A stretch of 64,000 bases of DNA from Algoriphagus sp. Its GTDB lineage: Bacteria; Bacteroidota; Bacteroidia; Cytophagales; Cyclobacteriaceae. Below, piece by piece: positions 9,039 through 18,094 of this stretch; position 1 is the stretch's first letter, and every line of letters starts with the position of its first letter. Made by a program: the position numbers and the translations under genes. The stretch is from the NCBI RefSeq assembly GCF_030694375.1, contig NZ_JAUXYL010000051.1, positions 1-64,000 on the forward strand, in the 5' to 3' direction. A model generated the notes under the pieces. The model searched no databases, had not been told where the DNA came from, and worked only from the letters and a program-made list of their open reading frames with translations.

Positions 9039-10174
9039 CTCTTTCCTCCTTTTTCTAAACCTAAAAATCTCATTGCTGTGGCACCAAGATTGTAAATACT
9101 TTCCTGAGACTTATAATCCTTAAACGTTTTTTTCGGCGCATTAAAATATGACCAAAGTTCTTCTGTGGTTATTCCAAGTTTATTTGAAACAAATTCGAAA
9201 TCTTCCTTTACTTGATCTGGGGTGTAAACTGGTGTTTTCAGATTCTCAATTGCTTGTTCCCTAGTCATTTGACCCGTTAAAATCAGACTGGAATATTGAA
9301 CTTTACGAGTATCAAAACCAAATCGCTCTGATAGCCAAAACCCTTCATAAAATCGTGTGAATCGAGATTCAAAATGCTTTTGAGGGTATTTTTGATAACC
9401 ATACGTATCTACAAGAAATTGCATGGCTTCATCTTTATCATAGGGAACATAATCCAAAGGTCTATATAACTTAATGCCTTTGATATAAGGCAAATAAACT
9501 TTGTGCCACAAAATATTGGTAACGGGATAATCGATTAACTTTCCATTTCCATGTTTTTTAAATATATCCCTCAATTGAATCGAATCAGATTGATAATACA
9601 TCCATTCGAGAGGGTTTCTTACACATTCTGTGGAATAATTACCTCCGGTTAGTATGTTTTTAATCTTGTGTTTGGATGCAAACTTATACATAGTAGCAAA
9701 AAATGCATGGTCCTGAGGTGTATCAATATGAGGAACCCCTGATTTGAAATACGCCAACTGCAGCTCCTTCATTTCCTCCCAATTTATCACTTCAGTATAG
9801 AGGTCGAGACCAAGTCCATCCACAAGCCTTTCAATATTATTTACAGCAATTTGTGAATTCCAACCCGCATCAACATGGAAAACTAAAGGTCTTAATCCAA
9901 ATTCCTTCGTCATTACATGCAATAAGTAAGAACTATCAATCCCACCACTCATCCCCATCAAACAATCGAAATCTTTACCTTCACCTTCCTGTTTGATTTT
10001 AGCAATCAATTCTTCAAGGTTCTTTTTCCCAAGTTCATCAGTGTGCCAAAAAGGCTGAATTTTAGTGGAGAATGTATTACAATGGTCACAGACTCCTTTT
10101 TCATCAAAAGAGATTTTAGAATCAGTTGTGTCCATAACACAATTTGTGCAAATATTATATTCTTTAAATCCCAT
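9035..10174 (-). CDS. N-acetyl sugar amidotransferase (WbpG/WbuX/PseA-like)
   Basis: 379 residues. The N-terminus carries four cysteines (9, 12, 29, 32) in a C-x2-C...C-x2-C zinc-knuckle arrangement, then the ATP-pyrophosphatase P-loop S-G-G-I-D-S-S at 76-82. Both are characteristic of the WbpG/WbuX/PseA/LegG family, which activates the acetamido oxygen with ATP and accepts ammonia from HisH2. Known products include ManNAc3NAmA in Pseudomonas and FucNAm in E. coli; here the likely substrate is the L-series 2-acetamido-2,6-dideoxyhexose made by the CapE/RmlD-like/WecB genes. It is the first gene of a four-gene coupled block running to the two-domain oxidoreductase. Confidence 0.88.
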   Translation of the reverse strand: MGFKEYNICTNCVMDTTDSKISFDEKGVCDHCNTFSTKIQPFWHTDELGKKNLEELIAKIKQEGEGKDFDCLMGMSGGIDSSYLLHVMTKEFGLRPLVFHVDAGWNSQIAVNNIERLVDGLGLDLYTEVINWEEMKELQLAYFKSGVPHIDTPQDHAFFATMYKFASKHKIKNILTGGNYSTECVRNPLEWMYYQSDSIQLRDIFKKHGNGKLIDYPVTNILWHKVYLPYIKGIKLYRPLDYVPYDKDEAMQFLVDTYGYQKYPQKHFESRFTRFYEGFWLSERFGFDTRKVQYSSLILTGQMTREQAIENLKTPVYTPDQVKEDFEFVSNKLGITTEELWSYFNAPKKTFKDYKSQESIYNLGATAMRFLGLEKGGKR

Positions 10175-10189
10175 TGATTTTTTATTGAA

Positions 10190-11320
10190 TTATATTATTT
10201 CTTTAATTTTCTTAGCTAAAATTTCATTCTCCATATAAAATTGGAAAGTATTATTAGAAATTTTATAGAAATTTTGTTTCCAACTTTCTAAATTTTGAAA
10301 ATTTAATTTTGAACCAACCACATTAACTGCTTCATCTAAATCATAATTATTCAAGGTCATACCTATATCCATTCTTTCAATTTCTTTTCCATCACCAGAA
10401 AAGGAGAACGAAATCAATGGCTTTTTAAAATAGCCTGCTTCATAAAACCTGTTTGAGCGACATATTTTTTTCGCATTAAACCAATCGTCTGACGAATTAA
10501 ATTCAGGGTAAAATACCAACATAACATCAATTTTATCATACAATTGGAACAAGTCCTCAGGTGATTTATATGGACCTAAATATTTGATTTGTTTACTAGT
10601 TGATATCAGTTTACTAAAATCTTTAGTATTCAACAAATTTATTCCTGCAATTATTCCTTCAAACTTTTCAGGGTATGTTTCAACTAATTTATTTATAAAC
10701 ATCAGAGTCCATTTGTCTCTAAGAACTCCGAAATAGCCTAAAACTATTTTATCATTTTTTAATCTACGACTAAGTTCAACATTGTGAAATTCATAGTCAA
10801 CTTTATTCTCGAGAAGAAAATATTTTATACTTTTTAGCCCAAGTATTTCTTTATAATAATAATCTATAAAACCTTTCGATGTCACGACAATCAAGGAAGC
10901 TCTTTTTGTTATAAAAATTTCTATATATCTTAAAATCTTTCCAAACAATGAGTTTGATACTTGTATTGGTCTAATATCTGCGACATCGATTATAAACTTA
11001 TTTTTTAAACCAATTGAAGCAAAGAAGCAAAGTATAGCTAAATCAATTCCTATAGCATAAATTAGGTCATTGTGTTTTGATAATTTCCTTAAAACAAAAA
11101 TTGATTTTATGTATACCACTAATCGAGTAAGGTATTTCCCATCAGTCACTTTCCCTAATTGAACAAAACTGTCAGCAACAGGCTCTCTCGAAAGAAATTG
11201 ATTTCTAATAAAATAGGCGACGTTTATTTTAAAACCTGAGATTTTTAAAAGCTTGATCCGCTTGCTGTCCTTGGTGTCTCCAAATGTGGGCAAAATAACC
11301 AATATATTCTTTTGATTCAT
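10190..11320 (-). CDS. Glycosyltransferase, GT-B type
   Basis: 376 residues with N-terminal MNQKNILVILPTFGDTKDSKR, a strand-loop-helix start typical of GT-B enzymes, and a C-terminal half with V-L-G-Y-F-G-V-L-R-D-K-W and the donor-site-like segment N-R-F-Y-E-A-G-Y-F-K-K-P-L-I-S. No membrane segment or signal peptide stands out. It likely adds one residue of the repeat unit; donor and linkage are unknown. The gene is markedly more AT-rich than the amidotransferase gene 15 bp downstream, marking the edge of the variable core of the locus. A 149-bp non-coding, very AT-rich gap precedes it. Confidence 0.7.
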   Translation of the reverse strand: MNQKNILVILPTFGDTKDSKRIKLLKISGFKINVAYFIRNQFLSREPVADSFVQLGKVTDGKYLTRLVVYIKSIFVLRKLSKHNDLIYAIGIDLAILCFFASIGLKNKFIIDVADIRPIQVSNSLFGKILRYIEIFITKRASLIVVTSKGFIDYYYKEILGLKSIKYFLLENKVDYEFHNVELSRRLKNDKIVLGYFGVLRDKWTLMFINKLVETYPEKFEGIIAGINLLNTKDFSKLISTSKQIKYLGPYKSPEDLFQLYDKIDVMLVFYPEFNSSDDWFNAKKICRSNRFYEAGYFKKPLISFSFSGDGKEIERMDIGMTLNNYDLDEAVNVVGSKLNFQNLESWKQNFYKISNNTFQFYMENEILAKKIKEII

Positions 11321-11469
11321 TAAACAATTAATTTCTTTTTAATAATATTTAATACAAAACAACCAAAAATATATTTAAATTAATAATATTACTTTATAAA
11401 CAGAATTATAAACAAAAATTAAAACACAAACTAAATAAATTTATAAAAGAAAAAAACAGCTAAATCACT

Positions 11470-12669
11470 TCAAAAGCTACCATTAATCATCTTGATAATT
11501 TTATTTGTTTGAACAATATTATTTTTTTCTCTCATGGTAAATAACTTGCAACGCAAACCGAATTGATGCAATTCTTCTTTATTTTTTTCCAAGATAGATT
11601 GAAGAGTTGTAAATATCCCAAATTTTGACTCATCTTCTATTAAGTAAATATATGGATAATGATCACCGGGAATTCCATATAATTTTGTAGTAATTAAAGG
11701 AGTTCCAATTGACATGTATTCTAGATTTTTTGATGGAAAGGAATATTTTGTATATTTTTCATGAGAAGGCCTTGGATTTATTAGAGCTGTAGCCTTACTC
11801 AAAATTCCAATTAACTCCTCATTTGGAATAATTCCTTTATATTCTATTCTATTATCGATTTTAGAATATTTTATTATTTCATCTGTAAATGGGCCAACTC
11901 CAAATAACCATAAACGAACATTTGGATCATGAATCATTTTAAAACCTTCAATTAACATTTTTATGCCATATCTTTCATATAAACCCCCAGCATAAATTAT
12001 TACCTTTTCGCTGAACTTATCTTCAATTGAATTTTCTAACTTGTTGAATTTTACATTAGCAAAACTTTCAATAATTAAAAAAGGTCTATTTTTTTTATTT
12101 ACAACTCTATTTAATTCATTCGTAACACATACATAAAAATCATAATAGAGTAAAAAAATAAACAAATTTCTAATTTTTGTTTTAAAAGATGTTTGCAGAA
12201 TTCCTTCACCAGGGAGATCTGTTACTATTACCAATGTTTTAATCCCTCTTAATTTACAAGCCAAAATAACAGGTAGATTAATAGAAAATCTCAAAAAATC
12301 TACAATAATTATATCTTTTGATTCTGAATAATAATTTTTGAATAGAATTTGAAAAAAAATAAAAAAGCTTGTTATAAAGTTGTTTAGAATTGGCAAGTTA
12401 ACTATAGGAATGTAATTATAATGAATATCATTTTCTAATTCATTTGATAATTTCCAGAATATTTTTTTTTGATCATAGTGATTAATGGGAAGAACAGAAT
12501 TTACAAAAACAGTTGTATTAGAGTTATTTTTTAACCCTTCAGCGATTAATCCAAAAAAATTTTGGGCCGCATTTCCTGAAGTAACATTATATTGCTTAAA
12601 GAGCACTTCGTGAGTTTTTTTAGAACACAAAGTATTAAAAAAATGGAAATTAATCTTATTACCTACCAT
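11470..12669 (-). CDS. Glycosyltransferase family 4-like
   Basis: 399 residues. The C-terminal half shows the GT4 core: V-I-I-Y-A-G-G-L-Y-E-R-Y-G, then L-W-L-F-G-V-G-P, then F-P-S-K-N-L-E-Y-M-S-I-G-T-P-L-I-T, where the Glu of the N-L-E-Y motif is the donor-binding acid. The N-terminal half is divergent. The gene is strongly AT-rich. It lies 32 bp downstream of the RmlD-like reductase gene, and may transfer the deoxyaminosugar made by that trio; this is inference from position only. Confidence 0.78.
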   Translation of the reverse strand: MVGNKINFHFFNTLCSKKTHEVLFKQYNVTSGNAAQNFFGLIAEGLKNNSNTTVFVNSVLPINHYDQKKIFWKLSNELENDIHYNYIPIVNLPILNNFITSFFIFFQILFKNYYSESKDIIIVDFLRFSINLPVILACKLRGIKTLVIVTDLPGEGILQTSFKTKIRNLFIFLLYYDFYVCVTNELNRVVNKKNRPFLIIESFANVKFNKLENSIEDKFSEKVIIYAGGLYERYGIKMLIEGFKMIHDPNVRLWLFGVGPFTDEIIKYSKIDNRIEYKGIIPNEELIGILSKATALINPRPSHEKYTKYSFPSKNLEYMSIGTPLITTKLYGIPGDHYPYIYLIEDESKFGIFTTLQSILEKNKEELHQFGLRCKLFTMREKNNIVQTNKIIKMINGSF

Positions 12670-12701
12670 TGGTTTTGTTTGAATGAATTGACAAATTATA
12701 T

Positions 12702-13571
12702 TTAATCATAAAAAAATCTATAGAAATCCTCATTTTTTTTCATCCAATCATATTGTTTTAATAGCATTTCTGAATAAGAAGGAACATGAAAATCAAAATC
12801 ATTTGAAGCCGCTAAGGACTTATCTACTGATTTCCCTGGAAAAGGAACAATTGAAACAAAATCTCTTTTCCAAATTATATTAAAAAGATTGAGTAATTCA
12901 AATTTTGAAATAGGTTCGCCATTTGTTACATGATACAATCCTGTTAAATTATTTTGAATTGATTGTTCTATGTTTTTAGCAAGTTGGAACGTGGTTACAC
13001 CACCCCAGAAGGATTCTGTATATCCACTTATCTCACCAGTTTGATTCATAAACCAATGAAATAAACCTTCACCATCAGTTTTTATTTCAGGTCCGATTAT
13101 AGAAGTACGCAAAGTTAAATGTCTATTGGAGAAGATTTCTCCCAGAGCTTTACTTCTACCGTAGGTGTCATCTGCATCGCGAAAATCAGTTTGTTTATAA
13201 CTACCCTTCGTGCCTGAAAACACACAATCTGTGCTTATGTGAATTACTTTTGCATTTAGTTCATCAGCGATTTGAACTAATAAATGTGGAAAATATGAAT
13301 TAATAAATATGGCATTTGCTGGATTCCTAGTCGAACCTTTAATTAAAATTCCAATACAATTGACAATGAAATCAGGTCTTATTGAATTAATGGTATCTTT
13401 CACCTGACCTAAGTTGGAAATGTCACATACTATGGATTCATCTCTTAGTTTATTCCGATAAACAATATCATACAATTCAAATTCATCTTGTTGATTCAAA
13501 TAATTAAATACAATATGCCCGAGCATCCCGGTGGAACCAAGTATTAATAATCTCTTTTTTACTTTTTCCAT
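12702..13571 (-). CDS. RmlD-like SDR, NDP-4-keto-6-deoxyhexose reductase (WbvR-like)
   Basis: 289 residues, an extended short-chain dehydrogenase of the RmlD group. The nucleotide-binding motif G-S-T-G-M-L-G is at 12-18 and the catalytic Y-G-R-S-K (YxxxK) at about 138-142; S-T-D-C-V-F-S precedes it as expected. It is shorter than CapF/FnlB (about 370 residues) because the C-terminal cupin, which performs C3 epimerisation in UDP-L-FucNAc synthesis, is missing. With CapE-like and WecB-like genes upstream it fits the WbvB/WbvR/WbvD scheme for UDP-L-RhaNAc and UDP-L-QuiNAc: reduction at C4, then C2 epimerisation. It overlaps the WecB-like gene by 13 bp. Confidence 0.8.
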   Translation of the reverse strand: MEKVKKRLLILGSTGMLGHIVFNYLNQQDEFELYDIVYRNKLRDESIVCDISNLGQVKDTINSIRPDFIVNCIGILIKGSTRNPANAIFINSYFPHLLVQIADELNAKVIHISTDCVFSGTKGSYKQTDFRDADDTYGRSKALGEIFSNRHLTLRTSIIGPEIKTDGEGLFHWFMNQTGEISGYTESFWGGVTTFQLAKNIEQSIQNNLTGLYHVTNGEPISKFELLNLFNIIWKRDFVSIVPFPGKSVDKSLAASNDFDFHVPSYSEMLLKQYDWMKKNEDFYRFFYD

Positions 13572-14683
13572 ACTGTACGATTTATATAGTCTGTATAGGA
13601 TAAAATAATACGCAATACTTTTTTTGAAACATTATCGGTTTCATAATCCCCAACACGATGAATAACCGAGGGATTTTCTTTGATTTGTTTAGTCACAACT
13701 TCAATAGCCTCTATAATTCGGTTTTTTTCCAGACCAGTCATGATTAGAGTACCTTCATCCATACCTTCAGGACGTTCATGAGCTTGACGTATGGTAATTG
13801 CTGGGAAACGCAAAATAGATGATTCTTCTGTGACCGTTCCACTATCGGAAATTACGCAGAATGCATTTTTTTGTAACTTTATATAATCGAGAAAACCAAA
13901 GGGTTTCATAAACTCTATCAGTGTATTTTTATTTGTGAAACCAATTGATTCTAATTTTTTTTGTGTTCTAGGATGAGTTGAGAAAATTACCTTTTTATTG
14001 TATTTAATCGTTATCGCATCAATAGATTCTAATAAATGTCCAAAATTCTCTTCTGAATCTACATTCTCCTCACGATGAGTACTTACAATAAAATATTCTC
14101 CTTTCTGTAAACCCTCTTTTTCAAGTATGGTCGATTTTTCAATGTTCTCTTTGTGAAAGTTTAACACCTCCGTCATTGGAGAACCGGTTTTAATAATTGT
14201 TTCAGGAAGTAACCCTTCCCTTTCAAGATACTTTCGAGCATGCTCCGATAGTGGCATATTTATATCACTCAAATGATCGACAATTTTGCGATTGATTTCC
14301 TCTGGTACGCGTTGATCAAAACAACGATTACCCGCCTCCATATGAAAAATTGGAATTTTTCGCCGTTTAGCAGAAATCACCGCCATGCAGGAATTCGTAT
14401 CTCCATAGAGCAAAACGGCATCAGGCTTATACTTTTCAAATGCAACATCCGCTGCTATTATCACCTTACCAATAGTTTCAGCTGCATTTTTTCCTGCGGC
14501 ATTTAAAAATTCATCCGGTTTCCGTAGTCCTAATTGCTCAAAAAATATTTCATTTAGCTCATAATCGAAGTTTTGACCCGTATGAACTAATATGTGATCG
14601 ACATAGCGATCCAATTCTTTAATAACTTGACTCAATTTAATTATCTCGGGACGCGTTCCCACAATAGTCATTACTCTAAGCAT
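13559..14683 (-). CDS. Non-hydrolysing UDP-HexNAc 2-epimerase (WecB/CapG/WbvD-like)
   Basis: About 374 residues from the ATG at 14683; a TTG two codons upstream (14689) is also possible but less likely. Motifs of the non-hydrolysing UDP-GlcNAc 2-epimerase family are intact: G-T-R-P-E-I-I-K-L near the N-terminus, Y-G-D-T-N-S, S-T-H-R-E-E-N-V-D, and S-D-S-G-T-V-T-E-E-S near the C-terminus. By itself this could be WecB (UDP-GlcNAc to UDP-ManNAc), but flanked by CapE-like and RmlD-like enzymes it is better read as the C2 epimerase of an L-series 2,6-dideoxy sugar (CapG/FnlC/WbvD role). Confidence 0.85.
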   Translation of the reverse strand: MLRVMTIVGTRPEIIKLSQVIKELDRYVDHILVHTGQNFDYELNEIFFEQLGLRKPDEFLNAAGKNAAETIGKVIIAADVAFEKYKPDAVLLYGDTNSCMAVISAKRRKIPIFHMEAGNRCFDQRVPEEINRKIVDHLSDINMPLSEHARKYLEREGLLPETIIKTGSPMTEVLNFHKENIEKSTILEKEGLQKGEYFIVSTHREENVDSEENFGHLLESIDAITIKYNKKVIFSTHPRTQKKLESIGFTNKNTLIEFMKPFGFLDYIKLQKNAFCVISDSGTVTEESSILRFPAITIRQAHERPEGMDEGTLIMTGLEKNRIIEAIEVVTKQIKENPSVIHRVGDYETDNVSKKVLRIILSYTDYINRTVWKK

Positions 14684-14709
14684 GGTCAATAATTCAATTT
14701 TGGTTAGAA

Positions 14710-15723
14710 TTAGAACAAATCTAATTTTAATAACAACGTTTTCATTTCAGCAACATTCAATCTGTGTGTATTGTGAGAATGATAATCATCAAATGAAGAT
14801 CGTTTTTCCTCACCTTCTTCAAAATATTTATTGTAATTTAAATCTCGACCGTCACATGGTATTCGATAATAATCACCTAGGTCAATCGATTTAGCCATTT
14901 CCTCCCTGGTCACTAAAGATTCATGTAATTTTTCTCCATGTCTTGTTCCAATTATTTGAACATTTTCTTTAACATCTAGTAATTCATGTAAAGCTTTTGA
15001 AAGAACATTAAGAGTTGCAGCCGGTGCTTTCTGCACAAACAAATCACCATTGAACCCATTTTGAAATGCATATAAAACCAGGTCAACAGCGTCATTAAGA
15101 GACATCATGAATCTGGTCATTTCAGGATCTGTGATGGTAATGTTTTTACCATTATTAATTTGATCAATCCAAAGAGGAATTACAGAACCCCTACTTGCCA
15201 TAACATTTCCATATCTGGTGCAACATATAACTGTTTTGGACGAGCTTGATAGTGAACGGGCTTTTGCGATAGCCACTTTTTCCATCATCGCTTTACTTAT
15301 TCCCATAGCATTGATCGGGTAACAAGCTTTGTCAGTGCTAAGGACAATGACCTTATTAACATTATGCTGAACAGCTGAAGTTAAAACATTTTCCGTTCCC
15401 AAAACATTTGTTTTAACGGCTTCAAGTGGGAAAAATTCACATGAGGGCACTTGTTTCAAAGCTGCGGCATGAAATACATAATCAACATCTGTCATAGCCA
15501 CATCAATACTTTGCCTATCCCTAACATCTCCAATATAAAATTTAAGTCGAGCATTATTGAAATGATGTCTCATATCATCTTGTTTTTTCTCATCTCTACT
15601 GAAAATCCTAATTTCTTTTATATCAGTATTTAAAAAACGAGATAATACAGCATTTCCAAATGAACCTGTTCCGCCGGTAATCAAAAGAGTTTTGCCTTTA
15701 AAAATGCTTTGTTGGTTTTCCAT
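14710..15723 (-). CDS. UDP-GlcNAc 4,6-dehydratase/5-epimerase (CapE/FnlA/WbjB-like)
   Basis: 337 residues, a CapD/polysaccharide-biosynthesis SDR. The cofactor motif G-G-T-G-S-F-G is at 17-23, and S-T-D-K at 129-132. The usual catalytic Tyr of YxxxK is Met (M140...K144 in N-A-M-G-I-S-K), a substitution characteristic of this dehydratase subgroup. It should convert UDP-D-GlcNAc to the 4-keto-6-deoxy-L-arabino intermediate in the cytoplasm. The length suits the short soluble form, not the long membrane-bound WbpM form. First of three consecutive sugar-conversion genes, with 26-bp spacing then a 13-bp overlap. Confidence 0.88.
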   Translation of the reverse strand: MENQQSIFKGKTLLITGGTGSFGNAVLSRFLNTDIKEIRIFSRDEKKQDDMRHHFNNARLKFYIGDVRDRQSIDVAMTDVDYVFHAAALKQVPSCEFFPLEAVKTNVLGTENVLTSAVQHNVNKVIVLSTDKACYPINAMGISKAMMEKVAIAKARSLSSSSKTVICCTRYGNVMASRGSVIPLWIDQINNGKNITITDPEMTRFMMSLNDAVDLVLYAFQNGFNGDLFVQKAPAATLNVLSKALHELLDVKENVQIIGTRHGEKLHESLVTREEMAKSIDLGDYYRIPCDGRDLNYNKYFEEGEEKRSSFDDYHSHNTHRLNVAEMKTLLLKLDLF

Positions 15724-15736
15724 TAAATTATTTATA

Positions 15737-16879
15737 TTAATTGATTTTCTTTAAAGATTCATTATAAACGGATCGTAAGAATTCAAAGGTATCCTTTGCG
15801 CATTTTTCCCAAGTATATAAATGAGCATATTCAAATGCTTTTTTACCTAATTCTTCTCTTTTTATTGGATTAAGTATTAATTCTTTTAATGCCGAAACTA
15901 TACTTAAAACATCGAAAGGATCGAAATAAACACCTGCATCTTTTAATATATCTGGTAGTCCAGTTTGGTTTGAACAAGCGATAGGCAATTTTGCTCCCAT
16001 AGCCTCTAATAAAGTAATTCCAAAAGTTTCACTTGATGAGGCAAATAAAAATATATCATTGGAAATATACTCGCTTAACAATCCATTAGTATCAACAAAC
16101 TGTTTAATAGTAATAGAATTGTCTAATTGATTATTTGAAATGTAATTTAAGAGTTCATTTAATGCACTAGAGTCTCCACCGCCAACCAAATTTAAATGAA
16201 TATTTAAGTCCAATTCTTCGTTCAATTTATGAATTGCCTGAACAACATTTAAATGATTTTTATAATGAAATATAGGTGATACATAAAGGATTTTAACCTC
16301 CTGATTGATTGTAAAGTTCCTAACATTATTCAGAAAAAACTTAGAATCTAATCCATGTGATATAATCCTATTGGTCTTATTACAATCAATTTCAGGCAAT
16401 ATAACATTTTTAGAATGTTGAGATAAAAAAATTAAAGCATCACTTCGTTTAAACGATTTAACTTGCCTCTTCCTCGTTTTGAGAAAATATATTTTTTCAT
16501 CAACATTTAATACTCTATTTAACTCAAAATTATCAAATAGTAGGAGATTATGACAAGTAGCAACTGTTAATGCGTTCCTCATATAGACACGCAATTGACC
16601 ATTAGAATAAAATTCTAAATCAGGATTGAGTTTCCTAACAAGACGTGGATAAACCCACAAATGCCACATATACCGTTTGAATCGAGAAGGACTATCGATC
16701 CAGTTATGTTTGATCACCTGGACATTATGATCAAGATCTCCTAACTTTTCATGGAAGCTTTCGGAGGTGATAAAATAAACTAGAATGTCTTCGGGAATTA
16801 CGCCGCTTGAAAATAATCCCTTACAATAGCGGTAATATCCACCGCTACCTCCAATATCACCATAAACAAGTACTTTCAT
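15737..16879 (-). CDS. Glycosyltransferase family 4
   Basis: 380 residues. N-terminal G-D-I-G-G-S-G-G-Y-Y-R-Y-C-K is the acceptor-domain glycine loop, and the C-terminal E-T-F-G-I-T-L-L-E-A-M-G-A-K-L-P is the classical GT4 EX7E donor motif. I-K-H-N-W-I-D and the S-P-I-F-H-Y-K-N-H-L-N linker are also typical. No membrane helices. It is AT-rich like its neighbours and sits 16 bp downstream of the polymerase candidate and 13 bp upstream of the CapE-like gene. Confidence 0.88.
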   Translation of the reverse strand: MKVLVYGDIGGSGGYYRYCKGLFSSGVIPEDILVYFITSESFHEKLGDLDHNVQVIKHNWIDSPSRFKRYMWHLWVYPRLVRKLNPDLEFYSNGQLRVYMRNALTVATCHNLLLFDNFELNRVLNVDEKIYFLKTRKRQVKSFKRSDALIFLSQHSKNVILPEIDCNKTNRIISHGLDSKFFLNNVRNFTINQEVKILYVSPIFHYKNHLNVVQAIHKLNEELDLNIHLNLVGGGDSSALNELLNYISNNQLDNSITIKQFVDTNGLLSEYISNDIFLFASSSETFGITLLEAMGAKLPIACSNQTGLPDILKDAGVYFDPFDVLSIVSALKELILNPIKREELGKKAFEYAHLYTWEKCAKDTFEFLRSVYNESLKKIN

Positions 16880-16895
16880 TTATTTGTATTTTTAA

Positions 16896-17984
16896 TCACA
16901 AAAAGTTAGGGGCAGAAAAAATAGTTTTGTACTCGAAGAAATGATTTATCCATGTTTCAGAATAAAAAAAGGAAAAGAATTCATAAAGCGTTGAAATACT
17001 AATCAATATAATAAACCCAATTCTAATTGTTCGTTTTTGAATGTTTTCAAAGGCTATAGGATATGCGACCATTAGCAGAGGAGTAAAGTAGAAATTGAGT
17101 CTTGATATGAGTGGAAAACTAAATGTTAAAGGTATGATTAAAAAAGAAATTACTACAATATTAAGAAAAATTACTTTCCCGAGATAATTTTGATGTTGTG
17201 TACAATAAAACAGTATAATATAAATTATGAAATTCAATATAAAACCCAATCCAATAGTCGATTTTTCAACACTTTGATTTATATGTCCTGAATATTCCTT
17301 TTCAAAGTAAAGCGAAATAAATTGTTGACCTTGCGAAAATATTTCTCCTATAAAAAAAAAAGAGCCGATAAATAAAACAACAATAATTACTATATACTTA
17401 AATTTTAACTGAATAGAAAAATAGGAAAGAAAAACTAATGGTAAAAGAAAATATGCTGTTGAGTGAAAAAGTGATCCTAACAAAACAACAACAATGTAGT
17501 GGATTGATTGTTTTTTAATTAAAAAATCAATCGCTAATAAAAAAAGAGAAACAACAACAGCTTGTCTCATTGCAGAGCTAAGTACAAGCATGTGATAGGG
17601 TTGAAAAATATAAATGAAGATTGCAAACCAATAATATTTGGGAGAAACATAATTTTTGATGAATCTGTACAAGACAAAACAGGAAAAAGCTGCAAGAAAA
17701 ATTTGCATTGCAAAAAAACCAAGAGGTCCAAAAAAATAATTTAAGTAAACCCAACCAATTTCATTGCCTTTTATTATAAAATTAGAAATTGAAAAGCTTG
17801 AGTACCTTTGAATCTCGTAAAATTGATCTAAATAACTAAAGTAGTCATTGCCATAATCATATCGGATAGCTAAAAATATGAAGATGCAAAAAACGGAAAA
17901 AAACAGTCCCATCAATCGATTTATTGATTTAGAAAAATATATTATCAAAAAAGAAAGTAGATTAAAATAAAGCGCTCCAATCAT
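16896..17984 (-). CDS. EpsG-family membrane protein, probable Wzy polymerase
   Basis: 362 residues, almost entirely hydrophobic with about ten predicted membrane helices by eye. The early segment F-L-A-I-R-Y-D-Y-G-N-D-Y-F-S-Y matches the EpsG family signature (R-x2-x-G-x-D-Y), followed by P-L-G-F-F-A-M-Q and V-L-S-S-A-M-R-Q-A-V. EpsG-type proteins act as the repeat-unit polymerase in Wzx/Wzy systems that lack a classical Wzy, in the inner membrane. No other polymerase candidate is present here. A 110-bp very AT-rich gap separates it from the upstream glycosyltransferase gene, so a promoter of its own is possible. Confidence 0.8.
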   Translation of the reverse strand: MIGALYFNLLSFLIIYFSKSINRLMGLFFSVFCIFIFLAIRYDYGNDYFSYLDQFYEIQRYSSFSISNFIIKGNEIGWVYLNYFFGPLGFFAMQIFLAAFSCFVLYRFIKNYVSPKYYWFAIFIYIFQPYHMLVLSSAMRQAVVVSLFLLAIDFLIKKQSIHYIVVVLLGSLFHSTAYFLLPLVFLSYFSIQLKFKYIVIIVVLFIGSFFFIGEIFSQGQQFISLYFEKEYSGHINQSVEKSTIGLGFILNFIIYIILFYCTQHQNYLGKVIFLNIVVISFLIIPLTFSFPLISRLNFYFTPLLMVAYPIAFENIQKRTIRIGFIILISISTLYEFFSFFYSETWINHFFEYKTIFSAPNFL

Positions 17985-18094
17985 TATTATTAAGGATTAA
18001 AAAATTCAATTATTATTAAAAACATAATGATATTCTGTAATGTTTTATGAATTTTTAATATCGACTTCAGATAAAATATAATTCATAAAAAATA

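Noticed and set aside
13559..14683. WecB of an ECA/ManNAc pathway
   Set aside because: No WecC-type partner next to it; it sits within the CapE/RmlD-like trio, which gives a better explanation, though ManNAc formation is not excluded.
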